The notes beneath the pieces were generated by a model. That model saw nothing but the letters and a program-made list of their open reading frames with translations. It did not search any database and was not told where the DNA came from. The translations under genes were made by a program, and so were the position numbers. Below, piece by piece: positions 36,242 through 48,140 of a stretch of DNA of 64,000 nt; position 1 is the first letter of the stretch; the number at the start of each line of letters is the position of its first letter. This DNA is from an uncultured Burkholderiales bacterium (lineage in GTDB: Bacteria; Pseudomonadota; Gammaproteobacteria; Burkholderiales; Burkholderiaceae_C), in NCBI GenBank assembly GCA_903886485.1, contig CAISMH010000011.1:248001-312000 (forward strand), in the 5' to 3' direction.

Positions 36242-36742
36242 GTGATTCACGACGTGGATTCAAACGCAGACGAGCAACCCAAGGCGAAAAGGGCCAAGGG
36301 GTTTCAAATCTCACTCAAGGGCCGAGCCTTGCGCTTGCTGTCGCAACGCGAGCACTCGCGCCTTGAGTTGGAGCGCAAGCTCAAACCGTTTGAGGAAACG
36401 CCGGGTGAGTTGGCCGAGGCCTTGGATTTTTTGCAGGCCAAAGACTTCATCAACGAGCAGCGCGTGGTGGAGTCGGTGGTCAACAGCCGCTCTCGCAAGC
36501 TCGGTGCATCCCGGGTGCGTCAAGAATTGCAAGCCAAGGGGTTGCCTGTCGAGGCCATCGCCCAAGCCGTGCAAGAGATGCGCAGCACCGAGCTCGAGCG
36601 AGCCCGCGAAGTCTGGCGAAAGAAATTTGGTGAGCCGCCTGTGGACCCAGCGGCACGGGCCAAACAAGTGCGGTTTTTAGTCAGCCGTGGGTTTGCGCCG
36701 GAAGTCGTCAAGCGCGTGGTAGCGGGCGCGGACGACTTTTAA
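36242..36742 (+). CDS. recX: RecA regulatory protein RecX
   Basis: 166-aa modulator that caps or disassembles RecA filaments. It has the three-helix repeats of Rec[44 protein letters not shown] and [26 protein letters not shown] 36242 is the proposed start; the family normally begins close to the LKGRALRLL block, so a downstream start is possible but none is an ATG. It is co-directional with recA and ends in a 4-bp convergent overlap with argC. Confidence 0.92.
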   Translation: MIHDVDSNADEQPKAKRAKGFQISLKGRALRLLSQREHSRLELERKLKPFEETPGELAEALDFLQAKDFINEQRVVESVVNSRSRKLGASRVRQELQAKGLPVEAIAQAVQEMRSTELERAREVWRKKFGEPPVDPAARAKQVRFLVSRGFAPEVVKRVVAGADDF

Positions 36743-37656
36743 ACGCCCAACATCAACTGCAAGTTCTGCACTGCAGCGCCGCTCGCGCCTTTGCCCAAGT
36801 TATCCAAACGCGCGATCAACACCGCATGGCGATGCGCTTCATTCGCAAACACGCGAATTTCTAATTTGTTGGAGTCGTTCAGCGCGGTGGCGTCGAGCTT
36901 GCCGTTGTCGGTGGCGGGCTGCACGCTCACCCAACCGTCTGGGTGTTGGCCGTAGTGTTGTGCCAGTGCATCGTGTAGGTCCGCCGCCTTCGGTTGGCTG
37001 GGCAACATCTCCAAATGGATCGGCAGTTGCACCAACATGCCTTGGCGGAAGTTGCCCACCGCAGGCACAAACAACGGGCGACGGCTCAAACCGGTGTAGG
37101 CCATGATTTCTGGGATGTGCTTGTGTTCGAGGCCCAAGGCATAGGCTTCAAACAGCGGCGCTTTGCCTGCCTCGTAGTCTTCAATCATGCCGCGACCGCC
37201 GCCTGAATAGCCACTGACCGAGGGCAGCGCCACAGGAAAGTCGGCAGGCACCAAACCCGCATCAATCAAGGGACGCAGCAAAGCAATCGCACCCGTGGCG
37301 TAGCAGCCGGGGTTGGCCACGCGGTCTGCTTTGACCACGGCCTCGCGCTGGCCAGCAGCTAACTCGGGAAAGCCATAGACCCAGCCGGGGGCCACGCGGT
37401 GCGCAGTGGAGGCATCGATGATTTTGGGTTGCTTGCCGTTCAGGCTGTCAATCATGGCAACCGATTCGCGTGCCGCATCGTCGTGCAGGCACAAGATGAC
37501 CAAGTCCACGCCTGCCATGAGCTCACGCTTAGCTTGCGGGTCTTTGCGCTTGGCAGGGTCGATGCTGACCACTTGCACCGCTGGCATCAGGGCCAGACGT
37601 TCCCGAATTTGCAGGCCCGTTGTGCCGGCCTCGCCATCAATGAAGACTTTGGACAT
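36739..37656 (-). CDS. argC: N-acetyl-gamma-glutamyl-phosphate reductase (type 2)
   Basis: Third step of arginine synthesis: NADPH-dependent reduction of N-acetylglutamyl phosphate. 305 aa from ATG 37656 ([14 protein letters not shown]). The Rossmann motif [14 protein letters not shown] is at 8-21, and the catalytic cysteine is Cys118 in [15 protein letters not shown] and [15 protein letters not shown] lie toward the C-terminus. The size and opening fit the short type 2 ArgC. The frame is open much further upstream (to 38142) but that part overlaps sucC and its promoter and is not coding. Confidence 0.95.
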   Translation of the reverse strand: MSKVFIDGEAGTTGLQIRERLALMPAVQVVSIDPAKRKDPQAKRELMAGVDLVILCLHDDAARESVAMIDSLNGKQPKIIDASTAHRVAPGWVYGFPELAAGQREAVVKADRVANPGCYATGAIALLRPLIDAGLVPADFPVALPSVSGYSGGGRGMIEDYEAGKAPLFEAYALGLEHKHIPEIMAYTGLSRRPLFVPAVGNFRQGMLVQLPIHLEMLPSQPKAADLHDALAQHYGQHPDGWVSVQPATDNGKLDATALNDSNKLEIRVFANEAHRHAVLIARLDNLGKGASGAAVQNLQLMLGV

Positions 37657-37827
37657 GGATGTCGCCAAAAAGTGCTGAAAGTTGGGCGTCGGGCTAGCTC
37701 TTGTAAGCCAGTTAAAAGTTTGACGCGATGCAGCATGATACATTCTTGGGGCTGTGTTCATCGCTGCCAGCGTGCATTTGCGGCTGAACAGCGCGTTACA
37801 AATCCACCGATTACTAAGAGAGATCTC

Positions 37828-38988
<1,161 letters not shown>

Positions 38989-38998
38989 GGGAAAACAC

Positions 38999-39895
38999 AT
39001 GTCCATCTACATCAATAAAAACACCAAGGTCATCACCCAGGGTATCACCGGCAAAACCGGTCAGTTCCACACTGAAAAGTGCATCGAATACGCCAACGGT
39101 AAAAACTGTTTTGTCGCGGGTGTGAACCCCAAGAAGGCTGGCGAAAAGATTTTTGACGTGCCAATCTTTGCCTCAGTCAAAGAAGCCGCTCAAAACACAG
39201 GCGCTACCGTGTCCGTGATTTATGTGCCACCTGCAGGTGCAGCTGCTGCCATCTGGGAAGCTGTGGAAGCTGATCTCGACTTGGCCATCTGTATCACCGA
39301 AGGCATTCCAGTCCGCGACATGCTTGAAGTCCGTAACAAGATGAAAGCCAAAGAAGCCAAAGGCGGCAAGAAGACTTTGTTGCTCGGCCCGAACTGCCCC
39401 GGCCTCATCACGCCAGACGAAATCAAGATCGGCATCATGCCCGGTCACATTCACCGCAAAGGCCGCATTGGCGTGGTGTCACGTTCTGGCACTTTGACCT
39501 ACGAAGCCGTGGCCATGTTGACCGAAGTGGGCCTGGGCCAATCCAGCGCTGTGGGTATTGGTGGTGACCCCATCAACGGTTTGAAGCACATCGACGTCAT
39601 GAAGGCCTTCAACGACGATCCAGACACCGACGCCGTCATCATGATTGGTGAAATCGGTGGTCCAGACGAAGCCGAAGCGGCGCAGTGGTGCAAGGCCAAC
39701 ATGAAGAAGCCCATCGTGGGCTTCATCGCAGGCGTGACCGCCCCTCCCGGCAAGCGCATGGGCCATGCAGGTGCCTTGATCTCTGGCGGCGCCGACACGG
39801 CAGATGCCAAGTTGGCCATCATGGAAGAGTGCGGCTTCATCGTCACACGCAACCCCTCTGAGTTGGGCAAACTGCTCAAGGCTCAGTTGAAGTAA
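38999..39895 (+). CDS. sucD: Succinyl-CoA ligase, alpha subunit
   Basis: CoA-binding and phospho-histidine subunit. 298 aa: CoA site [23 protein letters not shown] start (residues 14-32), [11 protein letters not shown] (129-139), [10 protein letters not shown] (161-170) and the phosphorylated His256 in [14 protein letters not shown]. It forms the heterodimer/heterotetramer with SucC. The operon ends with a strong terminator just after the stop. Confidence 0.97.
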   Translation: MSIYINKNTKVITQGITGKTGQFHTEKCIEYANGKNCFVAGVNPKKAGEKIFDVPIFASVKEAAQNTGATVSVIYVPPAGAAAAIWEAVEADLDLAICITEGIPVRDMLEVRNKMKAKEAKGGKKTLLLGPNCPGLITPDEIKIGIMPGHIHRKGRIGVVSRSGTLTYEAVAMLTEVGLGQSSAVGIGGDPINGLKHIDVMKAFNDDPDTDAVIMIGEIGGPDEAEAAQWCKANMKKPIVGFIAGVTAPPGKRMGHAGALISGGADTADAKLAIMEECGFIVTRNPSELGKLLKAQLK

Positions 39896-39920
39896 TCGCC
39901 TTTTGGCATGACCCAAATCA

Positions 39921-39954
39921 AAGCGAGCGGTGGTTTCACCGCTCGCTTTTTTTT
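39921..39954 (+). terminator. Rho-independent terminator after sucCD
   Basis: Twelve-bp perfect stem AAGCGAGCGGTG (39921-39932)/CACCGCTCGCTT (39937-39948) with loop GTTT, ending in a run of eight Ts (39947-39954). It cleanly separates sucCD from the pilin gene. Confidence 0.95.
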
Positions 39955-40027
39955 GAACACTTGCGCTGAGGCTTCGAGCTGGACCGATGCCTAGAATCCA
40001 CGCTCCACTTTTATCTAAGGATGTGCA

Positions 40028-40531
40028 ATGAAACACGCTTTGCAACGCGGCTTCACCTTGATCGAACTCATGGTCGTTATCGCCATCATCGGTATCTTGG
40101 CTTCGGTGGCATTACCCGCCTACCAAGACTACATGGTGCGCGCGCGGGTCAGTGAGGGGCTGGGGTTGGCTTCAACTGCCAAAACCCATGTGCTGGATAC
40201 CGTCAACAGCGGCAACATCGCCAAGGGCTATCAGGCGGGCTACACCTGGTCGGGCGCAACCAAGAACGTCAGCAGCATTGGTATTGACAACACGACGGGG
40301 GCCATCACCATCACCACCACAGCCGCCGCGGGTGGCGGTAGCTTGTTGTTGGTGCCGTACACCAGCAGCGGTGGTACAGACGCGGCCTTGCCTGCGCCAA
40401 CGGGCAGCAACCTCACGGTCAACGGGGTGGTGCAGTGGAAGTGTTTGGCCAAAGGCGCGGCGGCATTTGTCGGTGTGTCGGTGTCCGAGAATGCGTTGGA
40501 TACCAAGTATGTGCCGAGTGACTGCAAATAA
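40028..40531 (+). CDS. pilA: Type IV major pilin
   Basis: 167-aa prepilin with a short leader MKHALQRG, cleavage before F9, the conserved Glu at +5 (FTLIE) and the hydrophobic helix [28 protein letters not shown]. The C-terminal disulphide loop is formed by the Cys in VQWKCLAKG and in the final SDCK. Thr/Ser/Gly-rich strands ([16 protein letters not shown]) suit a glycosylated head. AAGGA at 40016-40020 is the ribosome site. A CCTAGAAT octamer (39990-39997) is a likely -10. Downstream lie a PglL/Wzy-like ligase and a glycosyltransferase. Confidence 0.95.
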   Translation: MKHALQRGFTLIELMVVIAIIGILASVALPAYQDYMVRARVSEGLGLASTAKTHVLDTVNSGNIAKGYQAGYTWSGATKNVSSIGIDNTTGAITITTTAAAGGGSLLLVPYTSSGGTDAALPAPTGSNLTVNGVVQWKCLAKGAAAFVGVSVSENALDTKYVPSDCK

Positions 40532-40551
40532 GGCCAAGGACCGGACCGAAC

Positions 40552-40576
40552 AAAGCGCCTGCGGGCGCTTTTGTTT
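40552..40576 (+). terminator. Terminator between pilA and the O-antigen ligase-like gene
   Basis: AAAGCGCC (40552-40559) pairs with GGCGCTTT (40564-40571) around TGCG, followed by a mixed T/G run. It lies 20 bp after the pilA stop and 30 bp before the next ATG. It would lower, rather than abolish, read-through, giving much more pilin than ligase. Confidence 0.8.
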
Positions 40577-40606
40577 TGGCACGCAGGCATGTTAGAGAAT
40601 CAAGCC

Positions 40607-42286
40607 ATGAACCTGCCAACCGCTCACAGCCCGATGTTTCGCCAGCCATTGTTGGTGTTGTGCATCGCCCTGCCTTGGCTCAACCCTTTTGCCAGCAGCC
40701 CTTCAACGGCGGTGATTCCCTTGCTGCTGAGTTGGATGCTGGCCGCCAGTGCCTTGCTCGCGGTGGTGGACATGCCGCTGGCCAAATCACCGTGGTCTGT
40801 GATCGAGCGCCTGCTGTGCGCGCTGGTGCTGGTGAGTTTGGCCATCTCCTTGATCGCAGTGCCGCAGGAGGTGGACCGTGCCTTGACCGCCGGCCTGGTC
40901 GCGTCACTCATGTGCGTGTGGCTCATGGCGGCTGTGGCACGCCGCGCAGCGGTGGACGAGGGTTTGTTGGACTGTCTGGTGTGGGGCTTGTTGGCCGCTG
41001 CTGTCATCAGCGCGGTGCTGGGGCTGTTGCAGTATTTGGGCTGGGCGCAGGGCTTGTCGCCGTGGGTCAATCAACCTTTGAAGGGCGACGCGTTTGCCAA
41101 CTTGCGCCAGCGCAACCAGTTTGCATCACTCACCAGCTTGGGGCTCGTTGCTTTGCTCGGCTGGGTCGCAGCACAGACCCACAAACAAGCCATGACGCGA
41201 TCGTCATGGTGGCTGGCTGGGTCGCTGCTTCATTTGTTGGCGGCGGGTGTGGCGTGCTCTGTTTCACGCACTGGGGCGATGCAATTGATGCTGGTGGGTG
41301 CATGCATCGCGGTGTGGGCTGCGCGCCGCAGTCAGCACAGGCCCGAGACGGGCAAGGGCTTGATGTGGATGGCGCTGGCTGCGCCCCTCATGGTCGCACT
41401 GTGGTCGGTGCTGATGCCTTGGCTGGCTTTGCAAACCACGGGTGAATGGGGCGCGAGTTTGATTTTGCGTGTGACGGGACAGACGCAGGACTATGGTGTG
41501 TGCGGCAGTCGCCGCGTGTTGTGGTCCAACGTGCTGGCGTTGGTGGCCCAGCATCCATGGCTAGGTTGGGGGTGGGGTGAGACAGACTACGCCCACTTCA
41601 TGACGGGCTACAGCAGCATGCGGTTTTGCGACATGTTGGACAACGCGCATGATTTCCCGCTGCACTTGGCCCTTGAGTTGGGCGTGCCCTTCGCCGTGCT
41701 GGTCATGGCGTGCATCACCGTGTGGGTGTTGCGTCGCAAGCCGTGGCGCGAGCAGCACCCTTGGCGTGTGATGGCGTGGTGCTTGTTGTTGGTGCTGGGC
41801 TTGCACAGCATGCTGGAGTACCCGCTGTGGTACGGACCCTTTCAGATGACCTTGGGTGTTGCCATCGGCTTGCTCTGGTCGGCTCCGACTGCGCCAGCCA
41901 AAGAAGTAGCACCAGAAGTCCCCATGTTGGTGGCGGCGATCCTTTTCATTGGCTGTTTGTATGCCGCGTGGGATTTCAACCGTGTTGGTCAAATTTACCG
42001 ACAAGCGGCTTCGCGTGATACCGCCTATCGAGACAACCCTTTGCACCACGCCAAGCAGTCGTGGTTGTTCAAAAATCAAGCCGAATTTGCCGAGCTGACC
42101 ACGCAAACCGTGACCGCGGAGAATGCCGCCGAGTTGTATCCGCAAGCCTTGCGTCTCATGCACTATTCACCGGAGGTTCGCGTGGTGCAACGGGCCATCG
42201 ACAGTGCACGATGGTTAGGCCATGATGAACAGGCGCAAGCATTGGCGCAGCGCTTGGCGGACGTTAAGCAAAACACCCCACGCTAA
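40607..42286 (+). CDS. PglL/Wzy_C-family O-oligosaccharyltransferase, probable pilin glycosylation ligase
   Basis: 559-aa polytopic membrane protein with about 12 hydrophobic segments. It has the family's PglL_A-type motif LRQRNQFASLTSLGL (about residues 165-180), the large periplasmic loop with NAHDFPLHLALELGVP, and HSMLEYPLWYGPFQM. The periplasmic C-terminal part ends with a TPR-like helical tail. Directly after a pilin gene it probably transfers lipid-linked glycan to the pilin, like TfpO/PglL, although LPS O-antigen ligase cannot be excluded. Start ATG 40607 is preferred to 40571, which lies in the terminator. Confidence 0.82.
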   Translation: MNLPTAHSPMFRQPLLVLCIALPWLNPFASSPSTAVIPLLLSWMLAASALLAVVDMPLAKSPWSVIERLLCALVLVSLAISLIAVPQEVDRALTAGLVASLMCVWLMAAVARRAAVDEGLLDCLVWGLLAAAVISAVLGLLQYLGWAQGLSPWVNQPLKGDAFANLRQRNQFASLTSLGLVALLGWVAAQTHKQAMTRSSWWLAGSLLHLLAAGVACSVSRTGAMQLMLVGACIAVWAARRSQHRPETGKGLMWMALAAPLMVALWSVLMPWLALQTTGEWGASLILRVTGQTQDYGVCGSRRVLWSNVLALVAQHPWLGWGWGETDYAHFMTGYSSMRFCDMLDNAHDFPLHLALELGVPFAVLVMACITVWVLRRKPWREQHPWRVMAWCLLLVLGLHSMLEYPLWYGPFQMTLGVAIGLLWSAPTAPAKEVAPEVPMLVAAILFIGCLYAAWDFNRVGQIYRQAASRDTAYRDNPLHHAKQSWLFKNQAEFAELTTQTVTAENAAELYPQALRLMHYSPEVRVVQRAIDSARWLGHDEQAQALAQRLADVKQNTPR

Positions 42287-42312
42287 ACTCAGATGTCACT
42301 TCATTTGCCAAC

Positions 42313-43095
42313 ATGACCCACGCATCCCCCACACTCTCGGCCATCGTCATCACGCGCAACGAGGGCCACAACCTGCACGAGTGCTTGCAATCCATGCACG
42401 GCTTGGTGGATGAAATCATCGTGGTGGATAGCCAAAGCACCGACAACACCGTCGCCATCGCGCAGCAGCATGGGGCCAAGGTCTCCCAGCCCGCTGATTG
42501 GCCCGGCTTTGGGCTACAAAAAAATCGCGCCCTCGATTTGGCGACGTGCGACTGGGTGTTGTCGATCGATGCCGATGAGCGCGTCACCCCCGACTTGTGT
42601 GCAGAAATCAAACGTGTCTTGCAGGCAGGCGATGCCGATGTGGCCTACAAGCTGCCACGCTTGTCGTCTTACTGCGGCAAGTTCATTCAGCATGCAGGGT
42701 GGCAGCCCGACTATGTGTTGCGCTTGTTCAAGCGCGGTGAGGCCAGGTTTTCAGACGACCTTGTGCATGAGCGCGTGGTCACCTCGCAAAACGTGGTCGC
42801 ACTGCAAAACCACTTGCTGCACTTCAGCTACTTGGATTTTTCGCAGGTGCTGTCCAAGGTGGATGCCTACTCCAGCGCGTCAGCACGCCAAGCCTATGCA
42901 CGCGGCAAACGCTCATCGGTGGCGGGTGCCTTGGGTCACGGGGCTTGGGCCTTCTTCAGAACGTATGTGATTCGCGCCGGATTTTTAGATGGCGCGCACG
43001 GCTTGGCTTTGTCTATCTCCAATGCGGAGACCAGTTATTACAAATACTTGAAGCTTTGGCACATGCAGCAGGCGCAAGAGGCCGCTGCCAAGTGA
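42313..43095 (+). CDS. Glycosyltransferase family 2 (WaaE/LpcC-like)
   Basis: 260-aa GT-A fold enzyme: LSAIVITRNEGHNLHECLQSM (8-28), the metal motif SIDADERVT (DxD type) and the acceptor-side DLVHERVV. Closest in feel to WaaE/KdtX, which adds a sugar to the LPS inner core, so either LPS core or the pilin glycan precursor is possible. It follows the ligase gene by 26 bp in the same direction, so co-expression is likely. A C-terminal amphipathic/hydrophobic region (FFRTYVIRAGFLDGAHGLAL) suggests membrane association. Confidence 0.82.
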   Translation: MTHASPTLSAIVITRNEGHNLHECLQSMHGLVDEIIVVDSQSTDNTVAIAQQHGAKVSQPADWPGFGLQKNRALDLATCDWVLSIDADERVTPDLCAEIKRVLQAGDADVAYKLPRLSSYCGKFIQHAGWQPDYVLRLFKRGEARFSDDLVHERVVTSQNVVALQNHLLHFSYLDFSQVLSKVDAYSSASARQAYARGKRSSVAGALGHGAWAFFRTYVIRAGFLDGAHGLALSISNAETSYYKYLKLWHMQQAQEAAAK

Positions 43096-43102
43096 TCGCA
43101 GG

Positions 43103-43579
43103 TCAGGCCGACACGTAACTGCCCGACTTGCCGCCGTGCTTCTCCAGCAAGCGCACATCCGTCATCGTCATGCCTCTATCCACGGCTTTGCACATGTCGT
43201 AAATCGTGAGTAGGGCGACTTGAACTGCGGTGAGGGCTTCCATCTCCACGCCGGTTTGACCGACGGTTTCGACGGTGGCGGTGCAGTGCACGCTGTGCAT
43301 GGTTTCGTCAACGGCAAATTCCACCGCCACGCGGGTCAGTGCCAAGGGGTGACACAAAGGAATCAAGTCGCTGGTTTTTTTTGCCGCCTGAATTCCAGCG
43401 ATGCGGGCGATGCCCAGCACATCGCCTTTTTTAGCGGTGCCGCCTTGTATGAGCGTCAACGTGGTCGGCAACATCACGATGCGACCGCTGGCCACGCCCA
43501 CGCGGCGCGTGTGCGCTTTGTCGGCCACGTCGACCATATGGGCTTGGCCCTGCGTATCAAAGTGTGTAAGTGTGGACAT
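43103..43579 (-). CDS. moaC: Cyclic pyranopterin monophosphate synthase accessory protein MoaC
   Basis: Second enzyme of molybdenum cofactor synthesis, completing the cyclic pyranopterin from the MoaA product. 158 aa: [23 protein letters not shown], the [28 protein letters not shown] signature (about residues 47-74), and [25 protein letters not shown]. All are typical. No other moa genes are nearby. It is divergent from the bepA-like gene and converges with the glycosyltransferase, with an 8-bp gap. Confidence 0.96.
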   Translation of the reverse strand: MSTLTHFDTQGQAHMVDVADKAHTRRVGVASGRIVMLPTTLTLIQGGTAKKGDVLGIARIAGIQAAKKTSDLIPLCHPLALTRVAVEFAVDETMHSVHCTATVETVGQTGVEMEALTAVQVALLTIYDMCKAVDRGMTMTDVRLLEKHGGKSGSYVSA

Positions 43580-43634
43580 GTGGAAATTTACAAGGGGTTA
43601 ACATCAAGTGCGCATCATACGGTCCGTGGAATTT

Positions 43635-45221
43635 ATGCTTTCTTGCCTGTTGTCTCCTCGTTGCTTACACCGCTTCGGTGTGTTGGGCCTGTGCGTAGCG
43701 TTGCTGCTGCCCGTTGCACCGGCGCAGGCGCAATGGAGCAACAACCGCCTTCCCAACTTAGGCGATGGCGCCGAAGTGCCGCTGGGCGTGGAGCGTCGTC
43801 TGGGCGAGAGCATTGCCCGCGAAATTTACCGAGACCCCGATTACCTCGACGACCCCGTGTTGGGCGACTATCTCCAATCCATTTGGCAGACCTTGCTGGC
43901 CTCGGCGCGTCAGCGCGGTGAGTTGACACCTGAGCTAGAACAGCAATTCGCTTGGGAGGTCGCGCTGATTCGTGACCGTAGCATCAACGCCTTCGCGCTG
44001 CCCGGCGGCTACTTGGGAGTGCATTTAGGCTTGATTTCTGCCGTCAGCAGCGCCGACGAATTAGCCTCGGTGCTGGCGCATGAGTTGAGCCACGTCACGC
44101 AGCGGCATATTGCGCGCATGATTTCTCAACAAGGCAAACAAGGCCCGATGGTGATGGGCGCCATGATCTTGGGCATGTTGGCGGCCAGCCGCACGACGAG
44201 CGCCAGCAGCATGAGCGCCGCGAATGCTGCCATCATGGGCGGCCAAGCCGTCGCAGTGCAAAGCCAACTGAACTTCTCGCGCGACATGGAGCGCGAGGCT
44301 GACCGTGTGGGCTACGGTGTGATGACGGGGGCTGGCTTTGAGCCGCAAGGTTTTGTCACCATGTTTGAGAAGCTGCAACAAGCGTCACGGCTCAACGACA
44401 ACGGCGCTTTTCCTTACTTGCGCAGCCACCCCATGACCACCGAGCGCATTGCCGATGCGCAAGCGCGTCAACAGTTATTGCCGGCCCGTGCGGCTGTCGT
44501 CACGACACCGACCCACGCCATGATGTCTGCACGCGCGCAAGTGTTGGTCAAGCCTGGCGTGGATGTGTTGCGAAGCTTGGTGGCACAGGCAAACGCTACC
44601 GCTTTTGCCGCATTGACTCCGGCGAAACAGGCGGGTGTGCTTTATGGCGCCACGATGGCTGAGATGGAGCAGCGAAATTTTGTCGCGGCACGCCAAAACT
44701 TGGCGCGCTTGCAAAGCTTGAGTGGGCTAGAGCTCAGTGCTCTGCGCGTGGTGCGTTTATTGGCGGCGGAGCTCGCGCTGACGGCAGGTGATCCCGCGCA
44801 GGCCGTGAGCTTGCTCGAACCCAAGGCCTTGTTGTCAAGTCCCAATGACCGAGCGACACGCATGTTGTTGGCGCGCAGCCGCATTGGGACGCAAAAACCG
44901 CTACAAGGCAAAACAGCCGCGAGTGAGTTGTCGTTGTGGCTCAATCAGCACCCGCGCGATGCCTCCGCTTGGCTGCTCCAAGCTTCCGCCTATGAGTTGC
45001 AGGGCGATAGCTTGCGTGCCATTCGTGCGCAAGCCGAAGCGCGGGCGATGGAGCTGGATTACGGCGCGGCCGTGGACCGCTTCAAAGCGGCGCAGTTGTT
45101 CGCTCATCAAATGGCGAGCGAAGGGAGGTTAGACCGCGCCGGTCACATTGAGGCGTCCATCATTGACGCCCGTTTGCGTGACTTAGAGAAGTTGCGGCGG
45201 GAACAGACGCTGGAGCGCTGA
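43635..45221 (+). CDS. bepA: BepA/YfgC-like periplasmic M48 metalloprotease with TPR domain
   Basis: Outer-membrane quality-control protease/chaperone; in E. coli BepA promotes LptD maturation and degrades stalled barrel proteins. 528 aa with a signal peptide (about 1-32), HELSH zinc motif (149-153), third ligand Glu in EREADRVGY (about 210), and C-terminal TPR-like repeats (about 300-520). It starts at ATG 43635, or possibly GTG 43608. The gene's last 39 bp overlap the convergent small membrane protein gene. Confidence 0.9.
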   Translation: MLSCLLSPRCLHRFGVLGLCVALLLPVAPAQAQWSNNRLPNLGDGAEVPLGVERRLGESIAREIYRDPDYLDDPVLGDYLQSIWQTLLASARQRGELTPELEQQFAWEVALIRDRSINAFALPGGYLGVHLGLISAVSSADELASVLAHELSHVTQRHIARMISQQGKQGPMVMGAMILGMLAASRTTSASSMSAANAAIMGGQAVAVQSQLNFSRDMEREADRVGYGVMTGAGFEPQGFVTMFEKLQQASRLNDNGAFPYLRSHPMTTERIADAQARQQLLPARAAVVTTPTHAMMSARAQVLVKPGVDVLRSLVAQANATAFAALTPAKQAGVLYGATMAEMEQRNFVAARQNLARLQSLSGLELSALRVVRLLAAELALTAGDPAQAVSLLEPKALLSSPNDRATRMLLARSRIGTQKPLQGKTAASELSLWLNQHPRDASAWLLQASAYELQGDSLRAIRAQAEARAMELDYGAAVDRFKAAQLFAHQMASEGRLDRAGHIEASIIDARLRDLEKLRREQTLER

Positions 45222-45542
45222 GTCAATCACCACACCAAAAGCGGAATAGATCAAAGAGCCCAGCAGCGCTGAGCCAAAGCCGCGCACCCAAAAGCCATCG
45301 AGCAGGCCAGCGGCCGCCCAGAACAAGAGCGCATTGATGACAAACAAAAACAAGCCCAGCGTGACAAACGTCACGGGCAAAGTCAGCACAACCAAGGCAG
45401 GGCGCACGATGAGGTTGAGCATGCCAATCACGAAAGCTGCGGTCATGGCCGCACCAAAGCTGTTGACTTCAACGCCGCTGTAGAGATGCGCCAAAGCCAT
45501 CAAGGCGGTGGCGTGGAGTACCCAAGTTAAAAGTAGTTTCAT
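45183..45542 (-). CDS. Phage-holin-4/DUF360-type small membrane protein
   Basis: 119 aa with four hydrophobic helices (MKLLLTWVLHATALMALAH, FGAAMTAAFVIGMLNLIVRPALVVL, TLPVTFVTLGLFLFVINALLFWAAAGLL, GSALLGSLIYSAFGVVID). The pattern LNLIVRPALVVLTLPVTFVTLGLFLFVINAL matches the widespread Phage_holin_4_2/YvlD family; the name does not imply phage origin. Its function is not established. Its 3' end overlaps that of the bepA-like gene by 39 bp in convergent orientation, an unusually long overlap. Confidence 0.85.
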   Translation of the reverse strand: MKLLLTWVLHATALMALAHLYSGVEVNSFGAAMTAAFVIGMLNLIVRPALVVLTLPVTFVTLGLFLFVINALLFWAAAGLLDGFWVRGFGSALLGSLIYSAFGVVIDSALQRLFPPQLL

Positions 45543-45621
45543 TGCGCAGCCAGCATAGCATTGCCGCTATCATCCACACCCCCACTTGACCCCTACTTTT
45601 TAGGCAACACACTCTAACGCG

Positions 45622-46062
45622 ATGGCTGGCATTCACATCACCGACATTGAGGCGGCCATCAATTACTGGCGCGAACAAAAGCCCTCGCCCGATGGCATCA
45701 CACTCGCGCCAGAGATTCGTGCCCTGGCCGAGGTCTATGCCTTGATGGTGTACTACCGCGAGGATGTGGCTGCAGAAAAAGGCTTTCCACCCAAAGCGTA
45801 TGACGCGTGGCTGGCTTGGTATCGCACCACTCCCGATGCGCCATGCATCGCCATTTGTTCGACCAGCCAAGGTGATGAGGAGTGCAAAGGTTGTGGCCGT
45901 ACGTTTGAAGAGGTGCAGTTTTGGCCAGAGATGTCACCCGCCGAGAAGCGCAGCACATGGCGACGCATCACCATGATTGGTACCTCTTGGCGCTTCAACA
46001 AATACGCCGAGCGTGCAGCTGCCAACGCCTCCGTGGATGTGCGAGACGCACACGCTGACTGA
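45622..46062 (+). CDS. DUF3717 plus DUF1289 domain protein
   Basis: 146 aa in two parts. The N-terminal half (ITDIEAAINYWREQKPSPDG, ALAEVYALMVYYRED) is of DUF3717 type. The C-terminal half has four cysteines, APCIAICSTSQGDEECKGCGRTFEEVQFW, the DUF1289 pattern, likely binding a metal or forming an Fe-S-like site, followed by MSPAEKRSTWRRI. The function is unknown. It is cytosolic, with no signal or TM. The ATG has no clear ribosome site but composition is native. Confidence 0.82.
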   Translation: MAGIHITDIEAAINYWREQKPSPDGITLAPEIRALAEVYALMVYYREDVAAEKGFPPKAYDAWLAWYRTTPDAPCIAICSTSQGDEECKGCGRTFEEVQFWPEMSPAEKRSTWRRITMIGTSWRFNKYAERAAANASVDVRDAHAD

Positions 46063-46066
46063 GCTT

Positions 46067-46627
46067 TTATTTCCAGCGCTCGCACTCAATGTCAACGGTG
46101 GTCTTGCCGTTGCTCATCATCACCACGCCCTCTTGCACCGTGGCTTGCAGTTGCATGCTGCGCTCGGCGAGTTTGGCCAAGTCTTGCGAAGCACTGCTGG
46201 GGATGCGCCACACTTGCAACGACGTCGGCTTGATGAGTTTGTTTTGCATGCTTTTCCACCAGACATCGCCTGAGCTAGAGAACACATACAGCATCACTTG
46301 GTCGGCCTTGCTACAGGCTTTTAGCAAAGGCTTTTCTTCGGGCTGACCGACTTCAATCCACAGGCGCTTGCGACCAGTGAAATCGGTCAACATCACATCG
46401 GGTTCGTCGGGGTCAGACAGGCCCGCGCCAAAGGACAGCACGCCGTCGCCATTGCACATGTCTTGCAACTGGTGCGCTTGGAGTGACAGCGCGACCAAGC
46501 GCACCATCATTCGTTCATCCGTTTCGCTGGGGTGCCGCGCCAAGGTGAGCGCGTGGTCGGCATAGTAGCCGTGGTCAATGTCAGCGATTTGGACGTTCGC
46601 TTTGAAGATGGTGGATTTGATGGCCAT
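46067..46627 (-). CDS. yaeQ: YaeQ family protein
   Basis: 186 aa starting MAIKSTIFKANVQIADID (ATG 46627). The family has a PD-(D/E)XK nuclease-like fold; here the conserved DPDEPDVMLTDFTGRKRLWIEVGQPEEK block (about 78-105) shows the Asp, Glu and Gln-x-x-x-x-Lys arrangement. E. coli YaeQ is a dispensable protein linked by older work to haemolysin expression; its biochemical role is open. It ends 5 bp after the convergent DUF1289 gene stop and starts 27 bp before the purB stop, so it probably follows purB in one transcript. Confidence 0.88.
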   Translation of the reverse strand: MAIKSTIFKANVQIADIDHGYYADHALTLARHPSETDERMMVRLVALSLQAHQLQDMCNGDGVLSFGAGLSDPDEPDVMLTDFTGRKRLWIEVGQPEEKPLLKACSKADQVMLYVFSSSGDVWWKSMQNKLIKPTSLQVWRIPSSASQDLAKLAERSMQLQATVQEGVVMMSNGKTTVDIECERWK

Positions 46628-46653
46628 GTGGATGCTGCTTTTCTCGACGCTGC

Positions 46654-48075
<1,422 letters not shown>

Positions 48076-48140
48076 TCATACCAGCACCATGTATACGCAA
48101 CATAGATAAACTACAGTTTCAACAAATCTATGAAAACCGT

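Noticed and set aside
45183..45542. Holin name taken as evidence of a prophage
   Set aside because: The family is widespread in bacterial chromosomes and no other phage gene is nearby.
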